Positions 1 to 10,574 of a DNA stretch of 64,000 bases are shown one piece after another (positions within the stretch are counted from its first letter, which is position 1; every line of letters begins with the position of its first letter). The stretch covers positions 183,583,770-183,647,769 of the forward strand of contig NC_081406.1 in NCBI RefSeq assembly GCF_030272615.1, given 5' to 3'. Below the pieces are notes generated by a model that searched no databases, had not been told where the DNA came from, and was given only the letters and a program-made list of their open reading frames with translations. Source of the stretch: Cryptomeria japonica. Taxonomy: Eukaryota > Streptophyta > Pinopsida > Cupressales > Cupressaceae. Both the position numbers and the translations under genes were made by a program.

Positions 1-1
1 A

Positions 2-676
2 GCCATTATGGAGATGTCACCATCAAAGAACATCAGTCAGCTTAGAGCTTTACAAGGATGACTCTAATCAATCAGGCGATTCATCGCTCAATTAGCAGAT
101 AAAAGTCTCCCGTTCAATCATTTTCTACATAAAAATGTACCATTCAGATGGGAAGCCAAATGTGCAGAATCATTTTATCAAATCAAGCAGTATCTAATGA
201 ACCCACCAGTTCTAGTACCACCAATAGAAGGGAAGCCACTCATTCTCTACATTTCAACAACAAATATATCACTGGGGGCATTATTAGCGCAAGAGGATCA
301 ACAGGGCAAGGAACAAGCTATATACTACATCAGCAGGACATTGAACGGATATGAACTAAACTACACATTCATTGAGAAGGCTTGTCTAACAGTGGTATTG
401 GCCTCTCAAAAGTTCCAGCATTACATGCTAGCTCACACAATTAAGCTAGTTGCAAAAATTGATCCTCTCAAATATCTACTCAGCAAGGTAGCTCTTACAG
501 GCAGATTGGCTAAATGGGTCATGATTCTCAGTGAATTTGATATCCACTACACAGAGCGACAAGATATCAAAGGACAAGCAATTGCAGATCAACTGGCAGA
601 AGCACCACTACCTGGAAAACAACCTATGGAGATCAAGTTTTTGGATAGGGATGTTCTTGCTATCTCCACCAAATAA
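2..676 (+). pseudogene. pol: Tat pol: RT tail and gypsy-type RNase H
   Basis: The frame starting at base 2 reads the RT connection region, with stops at 59-61 and 65-67, then continues openly into a gypsy RNase H. Visible motifs are FRWEAKCAESFYQIK (about 147-190), LGALLAQE and the IEKACLTVVLASQKFQHY block. In an RT-coupled RNase H this domain degrades the RNA strand of the RNA:DNA hybrid. The usual first Asp (the DAS position before LGALL) appears to be replaced, as STTNIS stands there. Loss of catalytic residues in this first RNase H is common in elements that carry a second one. It ends at a TAA (674-676), directly before the second RNase H in the same frame. 5' truncated by the window edge. 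Confidence 0.8.
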
Positions 677-1555
677 TGGATCTTATACTTTGGTGGATCC
701 TATATGCAACATGGCTTAGGTGTTGGCGTTCTATTCATTACTCCTAAAGGGCACACTATACCAAGATCATATAGGCTTATGTTTCCATGTACAAATAATG
801 TTGCTGAATATGGGGCACTAGTTATAGGCATCAAAATGGCCATGGAATGGAGAGTCGTAGAATTAAACGTCTACGGAGATTCACAACTAGTCATCAATCA
901 AATCAACAATGACTACCAGATGAAGGACGACAAGCTGCTATCATATAAGCAAATGGTGGATGATTTCAAACAATATTTTGTACACATCACCTTCGAGAAA
1001 ATACCATGGTTGGACAACAGAGCAGCTGATGCAATGGCTACTATCACTTCACTACTGCAAATTCTAGAGCAACAAAATCGTTACAAGTTTCTGGTAGAGC
1101 AACTATTCTCCCCAGCCTATGACCATTCTGATTCCCACGTTATCTATGCCTTGACTGGTTTGGAATCTCCATTATATGGACCAATATATGACTATCTTAA
1201 GAGAAATATCCTACCCATTGACCTATCCCGAAACCAAAAATGCAACTTTATCCAGAAAGCCGCCCGTTATACTCTCACTGCTAATAATTTATACCGTCGA
1301 GGTATAGATGGTACTCTTCTTCGGTGCCTTGACCGTAATGAATCTAACTCTGCTTTACAAGAGCTTCATGAAGGTATCTATGGCACACATTCAAGTGCTC
1401 CTACTCTTTCTAAAAATCTTCTAAGAATGGGATATTATTGGCCGACAACGGAAAAAGACTCTTATCACTTTGCAAAGAAGTGTCCTAAATTCCAAATCCA
1501 TGGCAATCTTATACATGCACTAGCACAGGAACTGCAACCATTCACAACATCCTAG
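677..1555 (+). pseudogene. pol: Tat pol: second (archaeal-type) RNase H and integrase zinc-binding region
   Basis: Same frame as the preceding RNase H, separated only by a TAA. The start WILYFGGSYMQHGLGVGVLF matches the entry strand of plant archaeal-type RNase H, but the first catalytic Asp (normally F-D-G) is Gly. The other acidic residues are present: Glu in NNVAEYGAL, Asp in VYGDSQLVINQ, Asp in DNRAADAMA. Downstream (about 1350-1500) is the integrase H2C2 region, LHEGIYGTH and then YYWPTTEKDSYHFAKKCPKF. The second Cys of CxxC is replaced by Phe. The stop at 1553-1555 probably replaces a Trp codon (TGG to TAG) just before PFCQWGLDLVG. Confidence 0.85.
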
Positions 1556-2418
1556 CCCTTTTGCCAGTGGGGACTAGATTTAGTAGGCAAAATTCATCCT
1601 TCATCTTCAAATGGACACAAGTTCATTATAACTGCAACAGAATACTTTACCAAGTGGATTGAAGCAGTCCCCATGACCACAGTAACTAGAAAACAGATAG
1701 CCTCTTTTATCATTAATTATCTGATCTGCAGATATGGCATCCCAAGTTCCATCATCACAGATAATGGACGACCTTTTAAAAACCAAGATGTACGAGAACT
1801 ATGTGAAAAATTCAAAATCTAACATCATTTTTCTACACCTTACTAGCCACAAGGGAATGGCCAGGTAGAAGCATCCAACAAGACAATATTGAAAATCCTA
1901 AAGAAAATAGTGAATGATGCAGGCAAAGATTGGCATGTACAACTCAATCCAGCACTTTGGGCATACAGAACTAGCTTCTGCACACCTATGGGAGCTACAC
2001 CATATTCATTGGTATATGGATCAAAAGCAATTTACCATTAGAGGTAGAAATTCCATCTCTAAGATTCTCTTTGAAAGGCCTAATTCCAGATGAAGAGTAT
2101 CGAGTCAACTGATTGCAGAAGCTCAAACTTCTAGATGAAAGATGCCAACGTGCCTATAATCATCTCAAAGCATATCAGCAACACATGTGCAGAAGCTACA
2201 ACCACAAGGTCATTCCCAGAATTTTTAAAATTGGTGACCTAGTACTCAAGGAAAATCCTAGAAATTAGTAAGATTGGGAAAAGAAAGGGAAATTTGAACC
2301 TAACTGGTTAGGTCCCTATGTCATCATATTAGCCTATGGATCAGGTGCATATCAGCTAACAACTTCAGAAGGAGATGTGCTCGACAAACCAACTAACAAC
2401 ACCCATCTGAAGAAATAG
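1556..2418 (+). pseudogene. pol: Tat pol: integrase core and C-terminus
   Basis: Integrase inserts the cDNA copy into the host chromosome. The catalytic D-D-E is readable: Asp in QWGLDLVG (about 1572), Asp in ITDNGRPF (about 1760) and Glu in GNGQVEASNK (about 1868). Stops at 1819-1821 and 1843-1845 interrupt the core. At about 2030 one T is missing after YGSKA, and the protein resumes in the next frame with LPLEVEIPSL. That frame has further stops at 2110, 2266 and 2269 and ends with NNTHLKK at the TAG of 2416-2418, a typical gypsy polyprotein tail. The copy is non-functional. Confidence 0.85.
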
Positions 2419-3370
2419 TACACTTGAGTAGTCTAATGCACAGAAAAGTCAAAAAATCAAAAAATATCAAAAAATAAAGAAAAAGCAAATAACAAGGTAC
2501 AATAAAAGCAACTGGTGAAAACCTGGCCATAGGCGCTATTGTGAGAGGACAACTCCTCTATCTATATTTTACCATTTTATCCACAGTTAAGCACTATCGG
2601 CCATCACCCAATGTTTTATCACAATATCCATCCAGGACATACTTAGCATAGTCACTATCCTAGTTTATCCACATATCCTTTCACCGCATCTTATAATGGC
2701 TTGGTAATCACTGTACATATCCACATTAAGAGGATCACTTGGCTAGGGGAAGTATCAATTAGAGCTTGCAACACGTTCAAGATGTCAAAACTGGTAGCAA
2801 ACTTAGAGCATCATATCCAACAAACAAAACTCAACAATCACAAAAACCACACATTGATCACTTAACGAGATTCACAAACTATGATGGATGATTTTCTGAA
2901 GTATCAAATGTTGCATCTTGCATAAATTTTTGAATTATTGGATCCTCTACATGTTCTCAACAATAGCTTCACGTTAGAGAAAGTCGTGAGGACTCCAATA
3001 TTTTTTTTAGTTTTCTGTTTGGGAGGTGATCATTTGTACTGTGTAGATACTTGTCTCGAGACGTGATTCACAGCACATCACTGAAGGCATGATTCCACTT
3101 TACCCATACAAATGGTTTAATCTTGTCTATTTATACGCAATCTGCACTCAGGTCGTCCTGGTTCAATTATACCTTGACGCTTGTGCTATCTTGCAAAATA
3201 AAAAATCATGTAAATTTTTCTCAAGTCATTATGGTTCAATTATACCATTATGCTTGTATAAATTTTCAACATATCCCAAAACAAATTAATGCTCAATGAT
3301 TATACAAAGAAAGCAAACAACATGTGGCTATATAGGGATGACCAATACAGAATGAGGATGCTTAAAATAA
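2419..3370 (+). other. Tat 3' spacer after pol
   Basis: No coding capacity seen. It begins with A-rich sequence and a stretch around 2513-2545 (ACTGGTGAAAACCTGG, then a GGCGC motif) that lies just downstream of integrase. The rest is unremarkable non-coding element DNA. A short open frame at 3089-3289 has no recognisable content. Confidence 0.5.
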
Positions 3371-3422
3371 TTAGTTGCATATCATTTTACAATTAGCTGC
3401 ATATCATTTTACAATTAGTTGC
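3371..3422. repeat. 22-bp tandem repeat, about 2.4 copies
   Basis: The unit TTAGTTGCATATCATTTTAC plus AA begins at 3371, 3393 and 3415. One T/C change separates copies. The third copy runs into the 43-bp array, so the longer repeat may have grown from this unit. Confidence 0.8.
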
Positions 3423-3680
3423 ATATCATTATCATACATCTCATTTTCAAGATACATCTCACAACATATCATTATCATACATCTCATTTTCAAGATACAT
3501 CTCACAACATATCATTATCATACATCTCATTTTCAAGATACATCTCACAACATATCATTATCATACATCTCATTTTCAAGATACATCTCACAACATATCA
3601 TTATCATACATCCCATTTTCAAGATACATCTCACAACATATCATTATCATACATCTCATTTTCAAGATACATCTCACAAC
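3423..3680. repeat. 43-bp minisatellite, six head-to-tail copies
   Basis: Copies begin at 3423, 3466, 3509, 3552, 3595 and 3638 and are nearly identical. One visible change is TCTCATTT to TCCCATTT in the fifth copy. The unit starts ATATCATTATCATACATCTC. It contains no stop in two forward frames, which produces spurious open frames. There are no unique spacers between units, so it is not a CRISPR array. It lies between pol and the antisense PMD gene. Confidence 0.95.
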
Positions 3681-3921
3681 ATCATGCATTATCACATCCT
3701 ATTCATCGTATATCAAATCACATGCATCTATCTAAGCATTGCATCATCATCATCATCATAAAAACAACAAAAATCATATAGAAAGCATAATCCATCACAC
3801 ATCACATAAGGATCAAAGAAAATGGTGTCATATATATATATCTCAAAAAATGATCAATGTACAAAATATGTCATGTTTGTGCCAATACAACAAAATAATC
3901 AAAATACAATAGAGACGTCTC

Positions 3922-5940
3922 TCAAGTATGACTATCTCCTGAGGGAGACGGTCTCGCTACAGATGTCCCAGCACTTGGATCTCCAAGTGGATCCTGTCTA
4001 GGAGGCCCTATCACGCCTCTTCTCTCTATCCTCGACCCAGTCTCTCGAGATTGACTGGATCTTGACGTTGTGAAACTCTGCACTCGACGCTCCCTAGGCA
4101 CCACATCCTCATAATGTCTCCGGTAGTACTCCGCCTCCTTGGTTCTCAAAGCCAACTCTCTCAAGGTGTCTCTCATCGGGCCACCTGCTATCGCTCTCTA
4201 CAATCTCACTACAAGCTCCTCTACTCAACCCTGACTCTTTATCTTGGTATCATGCTCTATGGTTAGCTGAATAATCTGACGCTGATGCGCTAACAACTGT
4301 GTCTGCAACTGCTACACTGACAACTGTAGAGATCTAATATGTGCATCCTCTAGATGCGTCAGAATCTGCATCTGCAGGGGTACCCCCTATCCCTCTACCT
4401 ATCCTCGGTGCTGGTGGAGGTAGAACATCTGACCTCCTCCTCTGGGTCAGTCGTCTGAAATCATCATGCCCTCCCACCGCCACTATCACCTCTCCAACCC
4501 TCAACTCACCCCCAACTTTGATAGCCAAACCTCCTCCCCCTCTATCCACCACAGCCCGCCGCACTACTCTCTCCACCCGCATCCCTCTATCACCACCATC
4601 TCCGCCCCTATCTCCTCTCCTCCCCCGATCCAATCTCCCCCTATCCCCTCGCCGACCTCGGCCACCTCCTCCACCATCTCCACCATCGCCTCCTCCTCCA
4701 TCACCACCTCCCTCATCTACCTCCTCACCAGCCTCTCCCCATCTCCCTAGCCTCTCAAGCTGATCATCCTCATCATCATCAAAAGCGGGAATCAGCTCCA
4801 CTAGATCTGATATCCTGGCCACTGCACGCGCTACAAATAGTGTTGTGAACTCATCAGTCATCCCTGCATCCACTATCTCAGGGGCATAGTCCCATATCTG
4901 GTCGGCTAAGTGAAAGAAATTCTCCACAGCTGTCATGCTATCAATCGTGGGTCCCCACTCCAGACTATCTTGTCTCCGTCGAGCATAAAAACATGCTCCC
5001 TGTGGAATCCCCTTCTGTCGACCATACTGCTGCAACACCTGGCTATGCAAAAACCTCTCAATAACAAAGGGCATCTGCCCTATCAGATACCTAGACATAT
5101 ACACATAGGGCATCTCCATCCCGTCCTTTGCCCATACCTCGCAACCTGTATATGGTCACCAGATGACTGTATCAATATCATCCAAAACTCTCCTCCAGTG
5201 CTCTAGTTTGCCCATCTTACGCTGGACAACTATCCCTCGATATCTGTATGCATACGTACACCCAACGGGCCTATCTATGTCCACCAGTGGCCTGGCTGCG
5301 GGAATATGCTCCCATGCCCATACTTGTAGTAGTGTCACTCCAGCTGATAAACTGCCATATCCTAAATATACCACTTGATGCATATCCCTATATAAATGGG
5401 CCAGTATAGCCGACCCCCATGCAAAGCGGCGACCCTGGGTCACCATGTCCTCCAGGACCAACCCCCATCCTACTGCTAGTCCCTTTGACCTACGGTCGGG
5501 ACATAAGAAACCACCTATAAAACCTGCCAGCACTGATGGAAGGGGAGCGTAATCCAAATCTAGGAACTCCTGCCAGGGGATCTCTCATACCCACAAACTG
5601 TATCATCCTATAGAATCTGACGAAGTGCCTCTGTCCCACCCTCCTTAGTCTGCTCATAGGGTAGCAATGCACCTACCACAGGAATCTGTAAAATCCGGTA
5701 ACAATCCTCAGGTGTCACTGTGATCTCGCCTGCCACCAAATGAAAGGTGCTCGTATCACTGTGCCACCTCTCAGCTAATGCTATCAATAAACCCTAGTTA
5801 ACGATAAACCAAGGCATCTCTAATAATGAGGATAGATCACATCTCTCAATAATATCCCTATCAGTCTGTGTTAATCATGGTATCAATGACCACGGTCTCA
5901 GAAATCGCTCTTGCAACTAAACCACTCCAAGGTGCTCCTG
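3922..5940 (-). pseudogene. Antisense plant mobile domain (PMD/MAIN-like) gene inside the Tat element, decayed
   Basis: PMD proteins (PF10536 family, related to MAIN/MAIL1 and the long form of PP7) are plant nuclear proteins, and transposon-borne relatives are known. Readable on the minus strand are ERFLRPWSLIP near 5905, AERWHSDTSTFHLVAGEITV (about 5780-5720), TPEDCYRILQIP, then DYAPLPSVLAGFIGGFL (from 5554) and the hallmark LAHLYRDMHQ with LLQVWAWEHIPAARP (about 5400-5290). A C-terminal Gly/Asp/Arg-rich stretch (about 4760-4450) and a Gln-rich, coiled-coil-like tail to 3922 follow. Damage: TAG/TGA stops in the N-terminal part, an apparent 2-bp insertion near 5585, one TGA at 5156-5158 and a frame change near 4340. 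A good 3' splice-like site (pyrimidine run then CAG) sits just before 5940, so an upstream exon may exist. Known: antisense extra genes between pol and the 3' LTR occur in Tat elements. Inferred: this is such a gene. Confidence 0.8.
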
Positions 5941-6074
5941 TCAAAAAGCAAAACAAGTCCAATATCATTTTCCTCATCAAAAACATTGATATCAAAATCA
6001 AATTCATACAAAAACTTGAAAATTTGAAAATCTAATCAAGTTCCACATCATATCAATCCATTTTCATATCACAT

Positions 6075-6249
6075 CATGTCAGCTTGTAATACAACTCAAG
6101 TTCCACAATCATATCAACTTGTAACACAACTCAAGTTTCACATTCATATCAACTTGTAACACAACTCAAGTTCCACAATCATATCAACTTGTAACACAAC
6201 TCAAGTTCCACAATCAATGCAGCTTGTAAAACAACTCAAGCTCCACAAA
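6075..6249. repeat. 35-bp minisatellite, about five copies
   Basis: Copies begin at 6075, 6110, 6145, 6180 and 6215, with the last more diverged. The unit starts CATATCAACTTGTAACACAA and ends CTCAAGTTCCACAAT. Similar CAAGTTCC/CATATCA words are scattered for another 150 bp. It lies just upstream of the antisense PMD gene. Confidence 0.9.
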
Positions 6250-6515
6250 TATCAACTTGAAACAATGCAAATCAAATCAAGTTCATATCAAAAACATCCA
6301 TATCAAAAACCACATCATATCAAATCAGCATCAAATCAATATCAACCTGAAACAATGCAAATCAAATCAAATTATATCAGAACTCATATTGGACAACTTA
6401 TCAAAACAATGACAGCAGACACACAGACTGACAAATTGCACCCATCCTGGCAGAACTAGCATCAACCTACCAATTTTCTTCATCCAAAAATCACACTTTA
6501 CCAAAAATTTTCCCC

Positions 6516-6953
6516 TATGCGCTAAACAATCTTGTCTATGCGTTAAACTGCTTACTATGCGCTACCCTGTCCTCACAAAGTGCTACCCAATCCACCCTAT
6601 GCGCTAGCCAACACCTACGCGCTATCCCTTTTCTCCAACGCACCACCTAACCTACCCCAAGCGCTAAACTACCCTATGCGCTATCTTATCCTGGTTTGGC
6701 ACTGCAAACCTAACCCTATGCGCTAGGGTATACCTATGTGCTACCTATGCCTACCCATGCAACCCCCTAGCAACCCTATGCACTAGGTCTAACCTATGCG
6801 CTACCCATTCTATCCTATGTGCTACCCTGTGATCCCGGTGCGCTAACCTAAACCTAAGCGCTACCCTAATCCTTTCGGATGCTACCCTATTTTATTGACC
6901 CCTACGTACTATGAAAACTATCGTATGTGCTATACTTTGACCCCGACGTGCTA
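6516..6953 (-). promoter_or_regulatory. Array of about 20 degenerate TATGCGCTA motifs upstream of the PMD gene
   Basis: Six exact TATGCGCTA copies start at 6516, 6555, 6598, 6675, 6717 and 6795. About fifteen near matches (TATGTGCTA, AAGCGCTA, TACGCGCTA and similar) fill the gaps at roughly 20-bp average spacing. Most are followed by AC or CC. The spacing is irregular, so this is a cluster of short sites rather than a tandem repeat of a long unit. It lies 0.6-1.0 kb upstream of the readable start of the antisense PMD gene. Many variants differ by C to T changes in GCGC, as expected for methylated CpG. No function can be read directly; a protein-binding cluster is inferred. Confidence 0.5.
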
Positions 6954-7522
6954 AACCGAAAAATCCGCGTGAGAAAATTGAAAACATGATAAAAACTGAC
7001 AAAATAAAATATCCAAAAGGGGTCAAAAAGGTTGACTTATCAGTGGTCCATACGCAACGGGTCTCTGATACCTCCGCACGTGCTCGAATCGATGAGAAGC
7101 ATAAGGAACCGACATGTTGACTTTTCTCCAAGTGTCAATTTCTCTAAAAGTCAACAAGCACAAATGAGACAAAAAGAACTCACTTTTTCCCTTTTATAGG
7201 GTAAATCAAAATTAGGGTTATGTGGAGGAACGCATAAATTGCTCATGGTGTCTCATACAACCCTACCAAACATCATTATTGGGAGATGAATCAATTAATC
7301 ACACTCAACATAGCCAAAAATTTAACATGCCATAAAATCTATCAAAATTATCCAAATCAAATCAAATGTTCAAAATTTTTGATTCATCTCCCGAGGGGGC
7401 ATTATCAACATCATTTATCAAATATGGGGCACGACATAAACATCTCGACATAGAATTGATCATAACTAAATCATAGCAACACATCATTTTCTTTGAATCA
7501 ACATGTGCACACACGTCACTTC
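6954..7522. other. Non-coding Tat 3' region before the polypurine tract
   Basis: AT-rich sequence with no convincing coding content on either strand. I see nothing else in it. Confidence 0.5.
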
Positions 7523-7536
7523 AAAGAGGGGCAAAA
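7523..7536 (+). other. Polypurine tract of the Tat element
   Basis: AAAGAGGGGCAAAA lies directly before TGTAGACGT. Such a purine run primes plus-strand DNA synthesis and marks the internal edge of the 3' LTR. Confidence 0.7.
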
Positions 7537-8983
7537 TGTAGACGTATAAAAATGACCATATTCCTAAATAAATATTTAATGTTTATTTTATTCCCATTCC
7601 TCTATTTAGTTAAATCTAATTTAATTAAATCATCCACATTCTTCTATTTAATTAAATAAATTATTCAATTTATTTAGTTAAATTCACTTAAACCCCTTTA
7701 CATCATTTAATTGAATAAATCATTTTATTTAATTAAATCCCTTCTTCTTACTTTTAATTAAATTTATATTTAATCAATAGTTTATCCCAAATTGAATAAA
7801 TCTAATTTATTTAATTTCCCAATTTACAACCAAATTGAAATAAAGCAATTTATTTTAATTAATCCTATTATCCCTCATCCACTTGCATTTTCCTACATCT
7901 CCCACTTGCATCCTAACCCTATTCCTAATTTCTTCTAGAATCCATCCAATCCTAATCAATTAACCTAAATCCATCCATTATCCCTTTTCCCTAAATTTGA
8001 GGATGTCACTTCTCAAATTTGGAGTAAAAGTCTTCAAAAGGCATATAAACCTTTATGCCTTCAACAAGCTAACTTGTCGAATACCCCCAAATTTGGAAGG
8101 ACTCTTACAAATTTGTCCCCAAAGTCTTCAAATCATTAATGGTTAACTAACCCTTAGTGGCATGGTTAGAGACTTTTTGACTAACTTAACCCTCATCTAA
8201 CCCAGGGGTCTCATCAAGCATTCATTGCTTTGACCATGGTTATCCCTTTAACCTTTGCACAAGAGTTTATCCCTTGGGTAAAAGCTTTATCCATTGGATA
8301 ACCCTAACCTAACCTTAACCCTTACCTTCTAAGGTAACCATGAGGTCTTCTCAAGCATTTAATGCTTCTTTCATCTCCTCTCAAGGAGTCCTATGTTGAC
8401 AATTGTCACCATTTCATTGGTGAAAATTGTAAACATGGATTGATAACTTTCAATCCTGACCCTTGATTTACTCCTTCAATCTTGACCATCCATTGCCCTA
8501 TTTTCACTATAAATAGAGCTCTTATTCCTCCATTTTAAGGATCCATGCAAGCTTTTAGTATCTCATTTATGCTCAAATTTATCAATACATCTAGCTTCTC
8601 TTTGTAATAGGAATGAATCTAATAAACATTTTAGAGTATTTCCTTTATCATTAGCTTAGATCATTAACTAGTATATCATGTTAGGATAGTATTGCTACTA
8701 ACCTTGTCATCTTATAATCTAGTTTATTGCATTTGTAGAATCATGCATAGATAGGATGCATTTCATAATTAAATCAATCATAAGCATCCCTCGTTCTTGC
8801 ATTCGTCATCCCTAAGCCACTTTGCTTAGTGATCTAAGAGCAAAGGCATTGGCTTGAGGGACCTTGTGAGATAAATAACCATGGAACCAACCTTGGGAAG
8901 TTGAGTCATTATTCATGACTCCATAACTTGCACCAAGAAGTCTTGTGGGTGTGTGAACAAGCCTCTTTGAGACCACATTTTCA
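7537..8983 (+). repeat. 3' LTR of the Tat element
   Basis: Starts with TGTAGACGTATAAAAATG after the polypurine tract. It is about 1.45 kb, with an AT-rich first part and a clear TATAAATA at 8508-8515 that would start transcription about 475 bp before the LTR end. The 3' edge is set at a TTTTCA (8983); TTTCA at 8997 is an alternative. Copia A pol sequence begins immediately afterwards. The partner 5' LTR is outside the window, so identity and age cannot be estimated. Confidence 0.65.
8508..8515 (+). promoter_or_regulatory. TATA box in the Tat LTR
   Basis: TATAAATA in the context CACTATAAATAGAGC, in the expected U3/R position of the LTR. Confidence 0.6.
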
Positions 8984-8987
8984 CCTT

Positions 8988-9620
8988 TTAAGTTTCATGG
9001 ACCCGCTTTTCCCGCACACACATAGTACATAAATCATCATTTGTACATCCAAAAATACTATCATCTACATAGACCTCTACAATGATTACATCATCACCTT
9101 CAACTTTGATGTAAAGATTACTCTCAACTTCTCCTTTAGTAAATCCATTGTTCAAAAGGTGATTGTCTAATCTAACATACCATGCTTTGGGGGTTTGTTT
9201 CAAGCCATATAAAGCCTTTTTAAATTTGTAGGTCCATGATCAGATTTGTCCAAATATTGGAACCCTTCAGGTTTCTCCATATACACTTCCTCTTCAAGAT
9301 ATCCATTTAAGAAGGCAATTTTAACATCCATTTGATAAATTTTAAAGTTTTTATAGGCAAAGAATGCTAGAAAAATTCATATTGCCTCAAGTCTAGCTGT
9401 TGGAGCAAAGTTCTCACCAAAATCTATTCATTTTGTTTGTGAGTAGTCCTTACAAACAAGTATAGTTTTATTTCTAGTGACCTTGCCATTCTCATCAATC
9501 TTATTTCTAAACACCCATTTTGCTTCTATGACATTTTTATTTTCAGGCCTAGGTACTAACTCCCATGTTTTGTTCTTTTCAATTTGATTAATTTCTTCCT
9601 CCATGGCCTTAATCCAACAC
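8988..9620 (-). pseudogene. pol: Copia A reverse transcriptase, truncated
   Basis: Readable from 9620 down: [64 protein letters not shown], then KQTPKAWYVRLDNHLL and the catalytic-type YVDDSIFG (Y-V-D-D, about 9070). RT copies the element RNA into DNA. Several stops and frame changes interrupt it. It ends 10-15 residues after YVDD, where the Tat LTR begins. The RT thumb and RNase H are therefore missing from this side. Confidence 0.8.
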
Positions 9621-9626
9621 TCATCC

Positions 9627-10560
9627 TTACTTTCTTAAGCATATATTTTCACTTGATGTTGTTTCCCTTCTTCTAGTTAACACACCCTCATCCTTGTCCC
9701 CAATGATTTGCTCTCGCGGATGATGTTTCAAGAGAGTCTTGCTTGGTATTCTTGAAGGTGTTTTAGATGTTGATTCTAATGGTTTATTAGCAACCTCTTC
9801 TTCTTTTGAGTCCATTTCTATCTTTGATTTAGATTGTGTTTCCACATTTCTTAAGTTGTCCCTATCAACCTGCAACTTCTCATCAACTTTGACATTAGAT
9901 CTTTCAACAATTCTTTTTAACCTTTTGTTAAAACATATGTATGCTTTGCTATGAGATGAATAACCAAGAAAAATTCCTTCATCGCATCTTGACTCAAAAC
10001 TACCCAAATTTGCATCATCTTTCTTAATATAACACACACTACCAAAATTTCTAAAATATTTAACTGAAGCAAGTTTACCATGCCAAAGTTCATAGGGTGT
10101 GTAATTTGTCTTTACCCTTAGTTGCACCCTATTTAGAATGTATACAACTGTATGAACAACTTCCTTCCAATAGATGCCAACTATGTTGGCCCCATCAAGC
10201 ATTGTCCTCAACATTTCTTTAACAATCTTGTTCTTTCTTTCTTCTACCCCATTTTGTTGAGGTGTCCTTGAAGCAACATATTGTCTTTTTATACCATGTT
10301 TCTCACAATACTCTTCAAATTTACTTGAAATTTATTCTCCTCCTTGATTTGATCTTAGGCATTTGATCTTCATTTCTGACTCCTTTTCCACCATCTTCCT
10401 AAATACTTTGAACCTATGAAAAGCCTAAAAATTATGTTTAAGAAAAGTTACCCATGTCATTCTTGTGTAATCATCTATGAAAAGCATAAAGTATCTTTCC
10501 CTATTTATAGAACTAGTCCTTGTGGGACCACACAAGTCAATATGAACAAGATGCAAAGGC
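9627..10560 (-). pseudogene. pol: Copia A integrase, with second catalytic Asp lost
   Basis: The core is read from about 10560: [11 protein letters not shown] (first Asp present), then LRSNQGGE, where the family has an Asp before QGGE and this copy has Asn. RTPQQNGVEERKN follows with the catalytic Glu (about 10240). The C-terminal part, 10214-9627, is open and carries TPYELWHGK, YFRNFGSVCYI and the DEGIFLGYSSHSKAYICFN block, then a charged linker toward RT. The Asp to Asn change (GAT to AAT) and a TAG inside the core make the enzyme inactive. Confidence 0.8.
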
Positions 10561-10574
10561 TTAGTAGTCATATT

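Larger units (their letters stand above)
1..8983 (+). mobile_element. Ty3/gypsy Tat-lineage LTR retrotransposon, 3' portion
   Basis: Seen: the order is RT tail, gypsy RNase H, a second RNase H of the archaeal/plant type, integrase, a long 3' region with an antisense gene, a polypurine tract, and an LTR starting TGTAGACGT. A dual RNase H, and extra genes between pol and the 3' LTR, are known hallmarks of the Tat lineage. The 5' LTR, gag, protease and most of RT lie to the left of the window. The coding part carries several stops and at least one frameshift, so the copy is dead. Its right end abuts copia A pol (minus strand), so it probably inserted into that copia element. The right boundary is uncertain by about 15 bp: 8983 or 8997 both give a CA end. 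Confidence 0.8.

Noticed and set aside
3423-3680. Regular 43-bp repeats resembling a CRISPR array
   Set aside because: Units are directly adjacent with no unique spacers, and the context is a plant retrotransposon.
3375-3781. Two overlapping open frames of 120-128 codons
   Set aside because: They are produced by the stop-free 43-bp repeat; the peptide is repetitive and has no coding signature.
4341-4763. Plus-strand Ser/Pro-rich open frames
   Set aside because: Shadows of the Gly/Arg-rich C-terminal part of the minus-strand PMD gene.
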